Assembly: GCA_013407085.1 (NCBI GenBank)
Contig: JACCGJ010024172.1
Span: 37,760 to 101,759, forward strand
Length of the DNA stretch: 64,000 nucleotides
Source: Atriophallophorus winterbourni
Taxonomy: Eukaryota > Platyhelminthes > Trematoda > Plagiorchiida > Microphallidae
Direction: 5' to 3'
This document shows, in pieces, positions 12,352-24,430 of the stretch. Position numbers and translations under genes: made by a program. The notes below the pieces were generated by a model. That model saw only the letters and a program-made list of their open reading frames with translations. It ran no database searches and had not been told where the DNA came from. Position 1 is the first letter of the stretch. Each line of letters starts with the position of its first letter.

Positions 12352-12662
12352 CTTTTTCTTCCGAGCCAGAATTGGGATTGTGGCGCATTTGCTCGCCTCT
12401 TTGCATGAGAGTTTGTTGTTTGAGAACTTGCCTTACGGCTATTATTGTTCAGAACAGCTTCCGCTGAAGCAGTACGATCTCTGCTGCCTTGTATGGTGTT
12501 TCGCAAAATATGTGTCCACACTAAGCTGTGCTTCAGTGCCCTCCATTTTTGTTTTAAACTCCTTTCTTGACTTGATTTCGAATCCATTATGGATAATGTA
12601 ATAATTCCAATGGCTGTTATTATCGCAACCACACTGACCGTTTTACAAAAAAGATCATACAC
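12352..12662 (-). CDS. candidate neuropeptide precursor exon (peptide ending FWL-amide)
   Basis: The minus-strand frame encodes a hydrophobic N-terminal stretch (VVAIITAIGIITLSI) followed by a hydrophilic propeptide. It ends with Lys-Arg-Arg, the peptide ANAPQSQFWL, then Gly-Arg-Lys-Arg. In known prohormones Gly before a dibasic site becomes a C-terminal amide and the basic residues are cut by a PC2-like convertase, so the predicted product is ANAPQSQFWL-amide. The coding run ends at a donor (AAAAAG then GTTTGT; GT at 12351-12350) beside AT-rich intron-like sequence. The frame has no ATG before the hydrophobic part: 12662 is a GTG, with an in-frame stop 27 bp further upstream. The true start is therefore probably in an upstream exon. 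A possible acceptor (TTTTTTGTAAAACGGTCAG) would begin this exon at 12633. I do not recognise the family. Confidence 0.5.
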
Positions 12663-13416
12663 GTAATCCGGGCCCGGTCGATAAAAGTTTCACTGGTAGC
12701 ATATCCGAATTTTGTACACGGACCCGCTGGCCTTTTCAGCTGTTCCCGCTTTTGTGCGGCTGTTCACGTAAGTTTCTTGTGCAAATGTCGTGCAAGATGT
12801 GTGTGCGATTTGACTGTCACGTGACATGGTGTTTTGCACATCGAAACATATGTGTGTTCCATTAAACGCGAACATAATTTACTGGATGAGCTTATAATAA
12901 ACGGAACTGACATGTTCAAGTAATGGTAATAAATGTTCAAAGTAACCGAATCATCATACGAATGGGTTAATTGTTTTTCGAAAGTTTTGTTATTCGGTGG
13001 TGAAAGTGGGGGGAAAGTGGGAATTCGATGGCGTCAAAATGGTTCAGGATCGGGAATAATTTGTGTTATTATTTGTGATAAAGTCATGTCCATCAATGTC
13101 GATATCAATATTGACTTGAGCTGGTAGTGAGTCTGTTTAACGTTTTCAAGTATAAAAAATTAAGAATTTGGTATCTGGTCTTATGGTGCCATGTGAACTT
13201 GGATTAAGTTGCTGACAAGCTTATAAAACAAAATAGAAAATACTATCTTTGTTAAGTTGTTGACGTTTTGAGAAATATGTTTAAAATAATTATGGTAATG
13301 ATGAAATTATCGATTCATTTACATAGGACTACAATTTTTCGCTTTATGCATAATTGAACCGCGAATGCACGTCAACCAAGAGAGATGCATATTTACGGTA
13401 TGATTTTTGCCATAGT

Positions 13417-13462
13417 TATTTTTAATAGCATTCTAAATAATTTTTAATAGCATTCTAATAAT
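13417..13462 (+). repeat. 22-bp direct duplication
   Basis: The word TTTTTAATAGCATTCTAA occurs twice in tandem, just upstream of the hammerhead-like motif. Confidence 0.75.
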
Positions 13463-13486
13463 ATTTTCCACAGTCTGTTCGAATGT

Positions 13487-13552
13487 CAGGTCACGGATAC
13501 TCTAACCTGATGAGCGGAATAACCGCGAAACTGGCCGTGTTCTTCCGTCCTG
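13487..13552 (+). ncRNA. hammerhead-ribozyme-like motif, probably inactivated
   Basis: The conserved core CTGATGA (13507-13513) and GAAAC (13527-13531) flank a perfect stem II: GCGG/CCGC closed by loop AATAA. Stem I can form from CAGG-TC-ACGGA (13487-13497) with TCCGT-CCTG (13544-13552), plus AAC (13504-13506) with GTT (13539-13541), separated by an internal loop as in natural type I hammerheads. Stem III is minimal (AC/GT closing TGGCC). The cleavage-site nucleotide expected after GT (GUH) is missing: GT is followed directly by the G of stem I. This copy therefore looks dead by a one-base deletion. Hammerheads of this short-stem-III type are known in schistosome satellite/SINE-like repeats and Penelope-like elements; whether this belongs to either is inference. 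Confidence 0.55.
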
Positions 13553-13859
13553 CTTTTCGAACATCATGCACTACTTATTAATACAATCTGAAGGGAATAC
13601 TTGTTTAATTCACTAGTAGGCTCTACATAAGATATGTAAATAAGTGGTTAATACTCACAAGATATTCGAATATGTAGTGTTCAAATACAATGATTCTAGT
13701 ATGGAAAGCACTCGCATACAAGCAGAAAAAGTATAAACTAGATCAAATGATGGTATTGCAGTTGTTTATTCTAGTGAAACTGATTCCTCATTCTCACGTC
13801 GGTATCGTCTCGCCGTGTGTACATTTTATTCTTCGCGGTAATACGCAAGACATCTGAGT

Positions 13860-14450
13860 TTAGTTTTTCCTTAGTCTCACACACTACTCATAGCGACAGT
13901 CAATACTCGGACGAAAGATGTCAATTGCACTTGGATCGCGTGATCTACGATAAGCAGCTGAGATTAGTATCGACACCACGATGCTTTACATAGTGCCTCC
14001 AAAGTGAGCGGTTAATTTCTAGTTCTTCATAAATCGTAAGGTCAATATCAAGAGAATTCCTATCTCTTTTGCAAACATCTTTGTAACGCAAGTGCGGTCT
14101 GCCAAATGGTAAAATTTCTAATTTTATTTGACAATAAAATATATCTTTTTTAATAAGATCAGTTTCCGTTCGGTACACATGAGCCAACAAGGATAGCCTG
14201 TGCTGTCGTGGTACGGTGAATGTGCTAAGTAGACCGGTGTCAAAGAGCACTTCAGTGTTCGTTATTTTCTAGATCTACGACATTTACAAGATACGGCGGA
14301 TGCTTCTTACTTAGGAAACGTTCAATTGCTGTTAGTTTCTTGCGTAGATTGTCGAGGATTCACTATCTTATTATTATTTGTATTCACTGTCAACTTGCGC
14401 TTGCCCCAGACACAAGATTTTAATCGGGACAAAATCGCAGCAACTCTGCC
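13860..14450 (-). mobile_element. RTE-type LINE fragment, C-terminal coding part
   Basis: The minus-strand frame 13945-14250 contains LLAHVYRTETDLIKKDIFY and then LPFGRPHLRYKDVCKRDRNS. This is the post-RT C-terminal region (WLGHV.RM.. RIPKDLLYGEL ... RPLGRPHLRYKDVCKRD) seen intact in the copy at 42115-46166. Matching nucleotide blocks continue to about 14450. Ends are ragged and coding is broken. Confidence 0.85.
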
Positions 14451-14479
14451 AATCCGCTATTAATAATGTGGATTTTATC

Positions 14480-16390
14480 AGTTGCTCCGACGGAGATTTA
14501 CTTAATAACAACGTGGGCCTTTTGATTCTTCTTCTTATTCTTTGAATAGTAGAAATTCGCTTAACAACATAGTAGAACAAGTAAATTCAGCTTAGCAACA
14601 TAATAGAAGATCTGTCTCAGAATACGACACATAACCAAGATGCAGTATATTTTCATTTGATCAGATATCTAAGTGTATGTATCATATAAAAAAACAAAGG
14701 AAATAAAAAACGACAAAAATGTGCAAAGATTAAAACATCATCTATTCATAAACAATCAATTACCACAAAACTTGCAATGGAACATATGAGCTAGCAAATT
14801 ACAGGTGTTCATATCTTCATGAAATCAGTCAATATCACATAAAATAAATTTTACTTTTCACATAAAGATGGCGATTACGTTGTTCCGTCATTATTGAGAT
14901 CTTATCAGTTGATGCATTTTATAAAATAACATAAATGTTACCATCCGTAATTGACATTATACGTTACCACAATATTCAAATCTACGAAAACACTGTCAGA
15001 ATGTTAACATATTTTCCTACGAAAATTTTCAATGCTGTCCGGAAACATTGCATTTTACACATTAAGCGAAATTGATTTTTACCAAACAAACAAAAATTTC
15101 ACCGAGCTGTTAAATGCTATCTCGGCGATTTTTTCAACGAACGACATTTTCCCACGGGCAAAGTTGAGTGTTTAAAACACCATATTGTGCCTCCGTTAAA
15201 TGGATTGGATCAGCTGTTGACACATTTTGCTTGCATTTAAACAGAAACTTCACTGCTATTTGACCGTTTTCGTGATTACAATTTTAATGGTACATGAATA
15301 TTTACTACAAAGTAAACCGATAAAAAACCATAGTATGTTAACAAAAATAACTTACACGGATTCAAGTAAAATTATATGTTTTAAGGATTTGAATAACATT
15401 TTAGACATGATGTAGAATGCATAATATTTAGGATGAATTTACATTTTCGGTTCAAGGATTGTCGAAGATTATCATACTGTTTCTATCTGATGAGAACAAC
15501 CAGCCAGTAGTCAGTTGTGGCACGTAAATACAGCGAGAAACTCATTACATTGATTTAACTTAAATTTGCGGCAGAGTGAAATCGGAAAATAGATTGAACA
15601 GAGACATTCGTTCAATTCTCTTTGCCAATCTTGCAAAATAGTGGTATCATTTTCAACGTTGATTATTATTACTACCATTATTATTATATCAACAATATTA
15701 TATGTCATACATCACATACATTTCAATTTACCCCGACCATAATGAATATCTAATTCGGTGTATTTTGGTGATTACACTCCTTCGTTTGCCAAATAAACAA
15801 TAGATCTAGAATATGGAACTCAACTTTTCATCGCTTAGAGATCGCTCAACAGAGCATTTAATAATATCGATTAGTTTTCAATAGAGATGTTCATTATATG
15901 TGACTGCTAACTTTTTTCTTTTTTAGATGCTTATTCCTGATCAGCAACTTTTTATATCTACGGGGTATTAAGATATTACAAACATTAATTCTATGCGCAC
16001 ACAGTTTAGCGTATATGTAACATACAGCGAATGTCAGTACTGAAACTTGCGTCATTCAAATTTGAAAATACACGTGATAAAAATCATCGGAATTATCAAA
16101 ATACTTTGAGGAAAATTCTGCAAATCTATAGTGTGTAAGAGAGAATATCACTCTGGATTCAGACATTGTATTCGTGCAAAGTGATATGGTGCATAAAATA
16201 ATCATCTCCTCGTGAATTACATTTATTTCCTTCACTAAAACACATTCATTTAGATCAGGTAGAAATTCAGGATAGTCTGATTCAGTTTCACTTGTCAACA
16301 GTGGCATTCACAACTATCAAAGTGAATCAAAAGATATCTATTTTTGATCTGCACCAATATTAAAAGTTTTATTATGTTAATTAAAATTGG
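14480..16390. other. AT-rich interval, no gene supported
   Basis: An 83-codon minus-strand frame at 16056-16307 begins with ATG and reads plausibly, but I found neither splice sites nor a recognisable domain. Nothing else is supportable. Confidence 0.4.
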
Positions 16391-16399
16391 ATTAAAAAA

Positions 16400-17640
16400 C
16401 GTTGATCGTATAAAACTTGTACTTGACAGACGATGTGGTGTTCAGTAAACCTAGTCAAAAGAGAGGAATGTACGATCGGTACTGCTCGGCGTCATCCGAT
16501 GCTAATCTTTTCGAAACCTTGAAATACATCACGAGCTGCCAGATTACTCAATTGCTGATCATGGGCGATTTTTATCTCCCGTATTTGATTTCAATAAGTA
16601 AATACTACCTACATTCGTTTGAACATAAATTCAAGGAGGTTATCGAAATGGCTTCATATCACAACCACGTTGACCAGCCAACGGGGTCAAACTAACCTGC
16701 AACCCTTGACTTTGTCTTAACGAATGAAGTAACCGCGGTAGAGGATATACAATACTTGGCACCACTGGGAAAGAGTGACCTGAGTGGTGCTTGTGTTTGA
16801 TTATGTATGTCGTGCCGAACAATTGAGCGAACAGTCATTAAATATCAATCTCCAGGATGCTCATAATCAAGCGTTTGATTTCATTAATTCTGGCTCATAT
16901 TAAAATACTTTTCTAAATTATTTAAATCCAAAGATTGACGAAAACTCGAGTTTTATACCACACAAATGCATCCACAACTACCAGTTTGTTATGCGGATTA
17001 GAACTAAAAATGGTTAGCTATAAATATAGAGCCATGGGTAACTCATAAGAATTTTGGTACAGAAGAAACTTGGAAGCGATTTTGTAACATACGAAATCAC
17101 GTCAGGACTCTTGTTAGAGAAGATCGCATGCAGTTCCAATGAAAATTGCTTAAGAGAATGGAAAACAATCCAAAGCTTCGCTACAAAATATTAAATGAGG
17201 GATCAAGAATCAAACCAGGCTTATTCTCTGTACAAACACCTAATGGCTTAACTCACTCTGCCCAATTCACTACTTTTAGAATTATTAAGCGAAATAACTG
17301 TCAATGAATATATGATTGGACGGGAACTTTGTCATCTAAACGAAATGAAGTTCTCGCCATACATAAGCAGGTGTGGCATGGCTCCTCACACGCGCTTATT
17401 CAATCTCAGCCTACATGATTGAAAAATACCACCGCATTGGAAGTCCGGGATGATATCGGTTGCGGTTTTCGCTTCGAAAGCAGATAAGGATATGACACAC
17501 CATGTAGTCTGTGACGGTACCTATTGATTTTTGATAGATTTTTTACTCCATATAATTCGTCCTTCCACGGTTATTGTTAAGCTTACTGCTTTTTCTACCA
17601 TAAAACTTTATGAGTTCTGAGTTTTGATATATAATTGACA
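16400..17640 (+). mobile_element. CR1-like LINE fragment: endonuclease end, linker and 3' UTR, RT deleted
   Basis: The frame at 16417-16695 ends the endonuclease domain: QLLIMGDFYLPYLI (LLIMGDFNLP motif), FEHKFKEVIEMASYHNHVDQ and PTGSN, with LGKSD (SDH box) beyond. The linker (NNPKLRYKILNEGSRIKPGL) follows at about 17165-17220, then the entry to RT (IPPHWKSGMISV). The sequence then jumps to a 3' UTR with TTATTGTTAAGCTTA, also seen at 49270. The catalytic RT domain is absent, so this is an internally deleted, multiply interrupted copy. Confidence 0.8.
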
Positions 17641-17649
17641 AAAATTCAT

Positions 17650-19860
17650 TGATAATTCTGAAGGATAAACCGAATCAAAGGAAGATAGTTAATTACGTTT
17701 TTAGTCTTTAGGATGCAAAGCATCTTCAACTTCCGATTTTTTCAGTGAAACGTCTAATGTGATTCAACGTAACAACATGTGCCGCTCACACTAAAATCAC
17801 ATTCGAAATGCTTGATTTCGTTTCAAGTTCAATTCAATTTTCTCAGTATTTTCCACAATTCAATTCACTCAAAAAGTGGAACATAGATGAAATTATCCTG
17901 ATTGAAAAGCACGTACGCAAATGAATCTATATACAAGTTACTAAAGACTTTTGGAAGCAAAAAGACTTGAGTCATTTTGAAACCTAGTAATTTTACACAT
18001 AAATTTGGAATATTAATTATTTATCCAAAATCTTATTCTAGTATTCTAGCAAAAAATTGAAATTTGCTTGCATTTACAATCTTTGATTAAATGTTATGCT
18101 GGTATACCACGTATTTTTATCATATCCAATTCGCTCCATCCTATCAGTTAGGAATAGCTGAAATTAATCACGTATCCGCATTATTATTAGGTGTATCAAG
18201 CTTTCAACTCGATCAGCATAGGTTAGCGTATGTATATATCATTCTTTCTCAGACATTTTGGTGCAATCGGTAGGCTGCAAATGATTTTTTTGAACTGACA
18301 ATATTAACTAGCATGGATGAATAGTGTGAATAATGTGAATACTTTCGCAGATGCTAAAAAATCCCATGCCAGATAAAATTGCGATGAATCAATTCGAAAT
18401 TATTATTTTTCGAACACAATCATGTATGAACATTCGTTACTGCATTGAGTAATTTGATTGTGCAGTTATAATATAATCTTGTTTATTATCAGATCATCAA
18501 TCAACCCAACAATTATATTGTTGTACTGGAATATAATGAAATATTTTTCCACAAATTGGGAATATATTCCATATTATATTTTTAAAAAAATATTGATTCT
18601 ATTGGAGGAATTCTCGATTGTAAAATTCTCTATATTGCTCAACACTTAATAAGTACGATGTAAAAGAAGATAATCCAGCAACTTGCTTGTCAAATGCCCC
18701 CAAGTTTGATGGGAGTATGTAATTTACTGTCATTTATGATTAATCACATTTGAATGTTTCTAATAAGATCCACTATTTTGTGCAGTTCATAACACATTTT
18801 GACGGTAAAAATCCTACATTTGAGGAAGTTATTATTCCAGAAACCTGAAATTCGTGAACACGAATAAAGTCATTCTTCTTCTTTTTCTTCAAAATATTTT
18901 GCCAGATTTACCAGAAAATTCTTGGAAATTATGCTACTGATGATAATTTAGTAATGTCGAAATTAGCAAAGCTGAATTCGGTGCATTGTTTGAAAAAATT
19001 GTATTGTAAAATTTTACATGTTCACCTCATCCACAGAAGCACAGTTAGTTTCTAGTAGAATGGGGCTATCGCAGACTTATTTAACAGAAAGGTTTTTTAA
19101 CTTTGTTTAAAATCGTGCAATCAGAAATTATAATTTCTGATAATAAAGATTTGCTGGGAAAATTACATGGACTGAGAAATTGTTCAGATGAGAGTTTATT
19201 CGGTGAGATATATTTGAAGAAGCCATTTAAAAAATATGTATCACAAGACAGGTACCTATGTTATTTATGTGCCTATTTTCGTGGCAAGCTGTATGCATTC
19301 CTCTTTGACTAAGTATTCAGTCATTTCAAAATGAGTCAGCGCGTGAGGGTGCACAATCCCTAAATAAATCCTCATTATTAGCGCATTGTCGTTTTTCAAA
19401 CATGGTGTGCGGTATATAGTCTACCAGTGGGGGTTTTGAACGTATTTTGTGTATATGTCATTATACTACACATTTATCAATCTGACGAGCGGCCGGAATA
19501 ATCTTACGCTCGTTCGCGAATTAATAATTGTTCCCAAGTCTTCCACGGATAATTTTCATGGTTTTGTGATCGTCTCGTCAAGATTTCGGAGTATGCCATC
19601 TACAAAGGATAACAAGTAAATTTTTCCTATTCAGGAAAAATTTACTCGTAACAACCACGCGCGTAATATTTAACAATCCTCAACGCATATAGTTGAATTT
19701 ACACCCACTTGAAATAGCTTAACATTCTACATCCTTTGAGCTATCTCAACTTTGTATCTGGATCGTGAAGCTTAGCATCCTTGATAACATTTTTGTCTAG
19801 CTTTGCAAATCTGACTTAACTTGTCCACTCATCAAATCCATATAATCGAAAACCAATAAT
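17650..19860. other. AT-rich interval, no gene supported
   Basis: Short frames only. A GC-containing hairpin-like stretch near 19483-19515 (CGAGCG ... CGCTCG) is present but unassigned. Confidence 0.4.
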
Positions 19861-19879
19861 CGATATTACATTGCCTACA

Positions 19880-21340
19880 CGAAGTGTTATTTCGCCCCGT
19901 TAACTTGGACACACAAGCAAACACTACTGCAAATATACACGAAACCTATGAAAAAGTGCAAAACTGTACGAATGGAGTAAATGTGGAGGCACGTTTTTTA
20001 GCTTGTCATGTCTGCCCAGGCAAAATCCATGAAAGCTGCGATTCGATCTTGAAGAAGGAAGCAATATATATAATCAAAGACCATACTATCGCAGGCGTTT
20101 GATACATTTGCTCCGAATGCAGACAAAGTTCACGAGGCTTAAGCGAACCAACAAATGTCGTCACAACCCATCAGAGACTGAGCTTAGAGACGCGAATGGT
20201 CACCCTTGAATCGTGATTTAAAAATTGGAACTTAAACTGGATACTTTTTTAGAAACCATCTTCTTCTGAAAACAAACAAGCAATAAATGATAATTGTATA
20301 TTAGTGAATAACAAAGCTACCGCTGATCAAAGGAGAAGATGGAAAAACAAGATGATATTTGCCACACCAACGCGAGTTCCCAAAGCCAGTACATATATCA
20401 AACTAAAGAACACGAAAACCCGGCACAAACACTGAAATCATACGCTACCGCAGCTCTAGTTCATTCAGCGGAAAGAATACAAGAGGACGAACGCCGCAAA
20501 ATTCGAACAATCGATCAGCCACCCGCTTCCACAACTTAAGTGTAATATGTACGAATATGCCAGAACCTGAAGCTTCACTATTTGAAGCTCGGATGCAGCA
20601 CGACCTTAAGGCGTGGTTTTACCTGTGCAATATGCTGAAAATAAATCACGTTATGCCCACCTCATTGAATTGGCTTACTATAAAACGTGATTTGTCACAC
20701 CGCGACAAGCCATGATTGATTAAAGTAACTGTAGACAATGAAAGAGATCTCAAATAAATATTTCTGAACGCATACTTACTACAAAGTTGCTCAGAAACAC
20801 CCTGCCATGTCTACCCCGATTTTCCATGGTACGAGATAAACAGCACAACCGCTGATCGTGAAAAGCATACTGCCCGTAGTCTAGTCTTACTTGGGATTCT
20901 AGAAATCATTGGTGACTATTCCACTCACGAATACGCTAACCGTAAGAAGTAAACATTCCTGGCAGAAATTATCAACATTTCAGAGGAAGTTGCGGTCGAT
21001 AATTTCCGTCTACCACGATCTCCAATGTAGAATGCCATGTGTCCAAATTCGCTGAAATTCACCCTCCTAAACAGTGCTATGGCTGATAAACTGAGATGCA
21101 CGTTAAAAGCCTTGAAGCATAAGTTCCCAAAAGGGCTTATTTCTACGGAGGCAATCATCGAGTTCAAAGGAAAACGGTTAACCGAGTAATCAATGAGATG
21201 AATACACAGGCGAAGCATTTCACTGTTACGAATAACGCAAATGCCGCTCGATCCGAAATCGATCAACATTCAAATGGAGAACGTGATACAATTTCCGATG
21301 TTGTCACTCAAGCAATATCAACACAAACAAAGATACACAC
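19880..21340 (+). pseudogene. LINE ORF1 remnant (PHD-like finger, RRM-like region)
   Basis: Frame 19884-20102 has ARFLACHVCPGKIHESCDSI and then a run ending YICSECRQSS after one stop. This is the C..C...H..C ... W.C..C spacing of PHD-like fingers found in ORF1 of many CR1-group LINEs. Frame 20339-20539 follows as a hydrophilic linker. Broken frames around 20690-21000 (IKVTVDNERDL-like) resemble the RNA-recognition part. ORF1 proteins bind element RNA; this copy cannot be expressed. Confidence 0.6.
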
Positions 21341-21749
21341 CCACCAAATAATTTAAGTTTACACCCCGACATTTATCACGAAATATCAAGTACAACTGTA
21401 CCAACGTGCACAGCCTTATCAACAAATTAATCGAACTGTTTCAGATTAGTAATAAAACGATGCTGGATATAGGTTCAAATGTCAAGTTTCAAGATTTTTG
21501 GTAAAAAAAGCAAATTGCTATACAATATCATACGATATATGTACAAAAGTTAAACAAATCATTACTTTAATGTCTACGTCCATGTACTTCAAACGCGGAG
21601 CAAATGTAAATCCAATTGTGAAATGAAGAGAGGAAATTTCTCCAAGAAATATGTTTGGGTAATTTGTTTTTCCAGGTATGTGTGTGAGCAGCAATCACTA
21701 AGGGATATTATTAAAATGGGGCCACCTCAGTATTATTCAACATATAACA

Positions 21750-22890
21750 TCGTAACTTTTGTTTGCTGAGGAAATATCAGTCGCCATAGCAGAAACGTGG
21801 ATACATGCATCGTTGACTGGCAATGAACTTTCTTTACTTAACATATCTCTATTCCAGCGTGACCGTTTAGGTGATGAAGGAGGAGTAGCACTCTATTTCA
21901 AGAAATCATTTATCTGTAGAGTTAATAACGATGAGACCCTTGATATACCCGACACACTTTGGTGCTATCCGACTCTTACTTCAGTAGACGAAGACATTAT
22001 TAAAGTGATCTATCCTTCTCCAACAGCAACTCCCGATCTAAACAATAAACTGAGTGATGGTTTGCAATAGGTGACACTCGACTCAAATATTGATGATGAA
22101 GTATTTCAACCTTCCTCAGCTTTACCGCCAAGATGATCATCCACCAGAGACACTCGGCTATCAACTTAGAAGCGTATTGGATTAAGGTTCCGCTTATAAT
22201 CACATTCTTGGATTTACTCGCATGAGGCGATCAGACCGACCGTCTACCTTGGGCCTAATACTTACATCAGATCCTACCGCTGTAGAGAATATTGTATATA
22301 AACGAAGCGAACATGTCCTAGAATTCGAGTATGCTTTTACCACTGGGCACAGCAGTAACGGAACAAAATATGTTAGATGAGTGAATTACCTGGCTCTGTG
22401 TGTCGATCTACAATGCACTAGTTTTGTACAACTGGATTACTCCGATCCAAATAGTCAATGGCTCTCTCTCTTACAACACCTGAAATCTATACAGGACGAA
22501 CATTCAATATTTGTTGTGAAGAATGCTTCTCGACATAATAAATTTAAATTACGAAGCGTGAAATAGATGAAACAATGGACAAGATAACAGGAGTTTCATA
22601 AGGTTACAAACGGCCAATTCATGGGTACACGACTGAGAAACAAAGTCATTTTCTTTATTCGAGATAATAAACAAGCTTTTCAATCGCCTTCGACTTCTTA
22701 TATGCGCCACAATCAGATGATCTTATATGGACTCGTAAATGATAGAACGCATATTAAACCAGGAATTTTTGCCTTAAAAACATCGACTGGTTTCAATGAA
22801 TCCGTTAAACAGACCGCTGATCTATTAGCAGACTTTAATGCCAAAGTTCTCGCGCCAAAATCCACGGAACTGACCAACAAGTAGGAGAAG
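21750..22890 (+). pseudogene. LINE ORF2 endonuclease remnant
   Basis: Frame 21759-22070 reads VAIAETWIHASLTGNELSLL then FQRDRLGDEGGVALYFKKSF and DTLWCYPTL. This is the APE-type endonuclease with its catalytic Glu in ETW and the RDR..GGGVALY motif. Frames at 22250-22560 (EFEYAFTTGHSSNGTKYV) give the SDH-type box region, and 22621-22884 is the linker before RT (HIKPGIFALKTS). Several frameshifts and stops. Confidence 0.75.
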
Positions 22891-23189
22891 ATTACCTCTT
22901 TACATTTTTGAGTATTTAACGATAACGAGGATGACCACTTGCCAATGATATTGATCAAAAATTCTTATGCAAGAGGGTATACAGTATATAGTTGTCAAAA
23001 ACAACAGTAAATTAGTCAGCGTATATGAGAGTAAGGTTGGAATTACACATTGCGAATGATCAGAAATGTAAACAGAGAATAGGAAGTGTCAAACATTCAC
23101 ACTTTGCAGGACACCGCGAGGAATCGAGATCGAATAGGAGACTTTGCTATTCCCGACTGTATATTGCACACGGCCTTTAAAGTAGAAGG

Positions 23190-24430
23190 CTATTCAGCGA
23201 AGTATGTTCAGTGGGACCCTACAGTGAGAAAGTTTTTTAAGCAAATAACAGACAACACTGTTGAATGTGTTAGTGTATTCAAGGAACCAAACTTGCACGG
23301 CTTGCGATTTCGAATCAAGTGAACAGGATACGTGATTCTTTAGCACAGCGTTAACCGTCAAACGATTCTCCTGGTATGCAAACTGATGAGAATCTTCTGC
23401 CTGACAGCTCAAATCCATGCGCCGAAGCACAATAGTTTTCAGTACTTTGAGTAACTGCGAAGTACAAACGATGGAGTTGTAATACTCGGGATCATTTTTG
23501 TGAATCGGAATGATATGAAACGGCTTCCAACAGTCAGACATAATAAATTTCTCCATACATCAATTAAAAGTAGATGAGATAGGCAAAGAAACTTTACGTG
23601 CACATTCTTTAAGTAAAATAGGTGAAAAATGTCAGGTCCCGCAGCTGAATAAGCACACCAGACTTCTGATGCGCAGGTATACATGCTCTGTTAGTAACTT
23701 TTCTGGCGGTTCTGCGAGTCCGGTAATGATTTCCCGTATTTCCGTAGGCTTTAGGGAAAATCCTGATAACAAAATGATCAGAATTACCGATAGTTGCAGA
23801 ATTACGAGCAGGAAAAATTTGTGGTGCAATTGTAAGAGCGTAATCCAGACACGCATTAAGAAGTGAACAATGCTCTTTAGAGACGAGAAAGGAAACCTTG
23901 AAAGATTTGAGTGATTGATGTTTCCAGCAAGTACGAGCAAAGAGTTTTGAAAAGGGGCAAGTTCAATAAGAAATTTGGCAAAAAATGCATGAAAAGTGTC
24001 AGAATGACAGTTTGAGACGACATATGCATTTATCAAAATAAAGGATTGAAAATTAGAAAGATGTCATTGTTTGCAATCAACAGTTAAACAAGAAACTTCA
24101 GTTTTGTCAAAGGTGAAAGTGTTTCTACAAGAGGCACACCACTCGTTGCAGACAAAAGTTATAACTCCAACACCACGATTGGCAATAGGGCAGATCCGAT
24201 CCAAACGAAAGCATTAGAACAATCGATGCTAATCAAATCAGTTTCAATTTCAAAATAGAGTCAAGTTTCTTTGAAAACAACGACACCGCAATGAATGGAA
24301 CGATTTGACCTTAGAAGAAGAGATTTCATTAAATTTAGACCAAAAGATTGCTCATTCGAAAATAAGATGAGAGGTAAGGACATACGAGAAATTGTACGAC
24401 GTCGACGAATTCTAGGATTTAAGGATTTAT
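23190..24430 (-). mobile_element. LINE of a second CR1-superfamily type: endonuclease and RT start
   Basis: On the minus strand, 24430-23700 reads through an endonuclease (FKET for KETW; NSLLVLAGNINHSNLSRFPF for the GDFNH box; IGNSDHFVIRIFPKAY for the SDH box). Then 23556-23194 gives RT boxes (KPFHIIPIHKND..YN; DSHQFAYQENRLTVNAVL; WFLEYTNTFNSV). The HQFAY.ENRST.DAV and GDFNH motifs differ from the PHD-type LINE next door and resemble Rex1/Babar-like LINEs; that clade name is my inference. Interrupted by stops and shifts. It abuts a plus-strand LINE at about 22975. Confidence 0.75.

Larger units (their letters stand above)
19880..22975 (+). mobile_element. CR1-like LINE, ORF1 plus endonuclease half, RT missing
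   Basis: In order on the plus strand: an ORF1 zinc-finger region and RRM-like region (19884-21340), an endonuclease (21420-22390) and the endonuclease-RT linker (22600-22890). It stops near 22975, just before an oppositely oriented LINE. All frames carry stops. About 270 bp of unrelated AT-rich sequence (about 21480-21750) sits between the endonuclease start (TNVHSLINKLIEL-like) and its continuation, suggesting an insertion. Confidence 0.8.

Noticed and set aside
16056..16307. 83-aa minus-strand ATG frame as a gene
   Set aside because: Reads plausibly at its start, but no splice sites, signal peptide or recognisable domain; could be chance in AT-rich DNA.
19483..19520. CTGACGAGCGG...CGCTCG hairpin as a second hammerhead
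   Set aside because: Has a stem-II-like hairpin but no GAAA core and no stem I partner; similarity to 13507 is too weak.
23086..23322. plus-strand 78-aa frame
   Set aside because: Antisense shadow of the minus-strand LINE RT.
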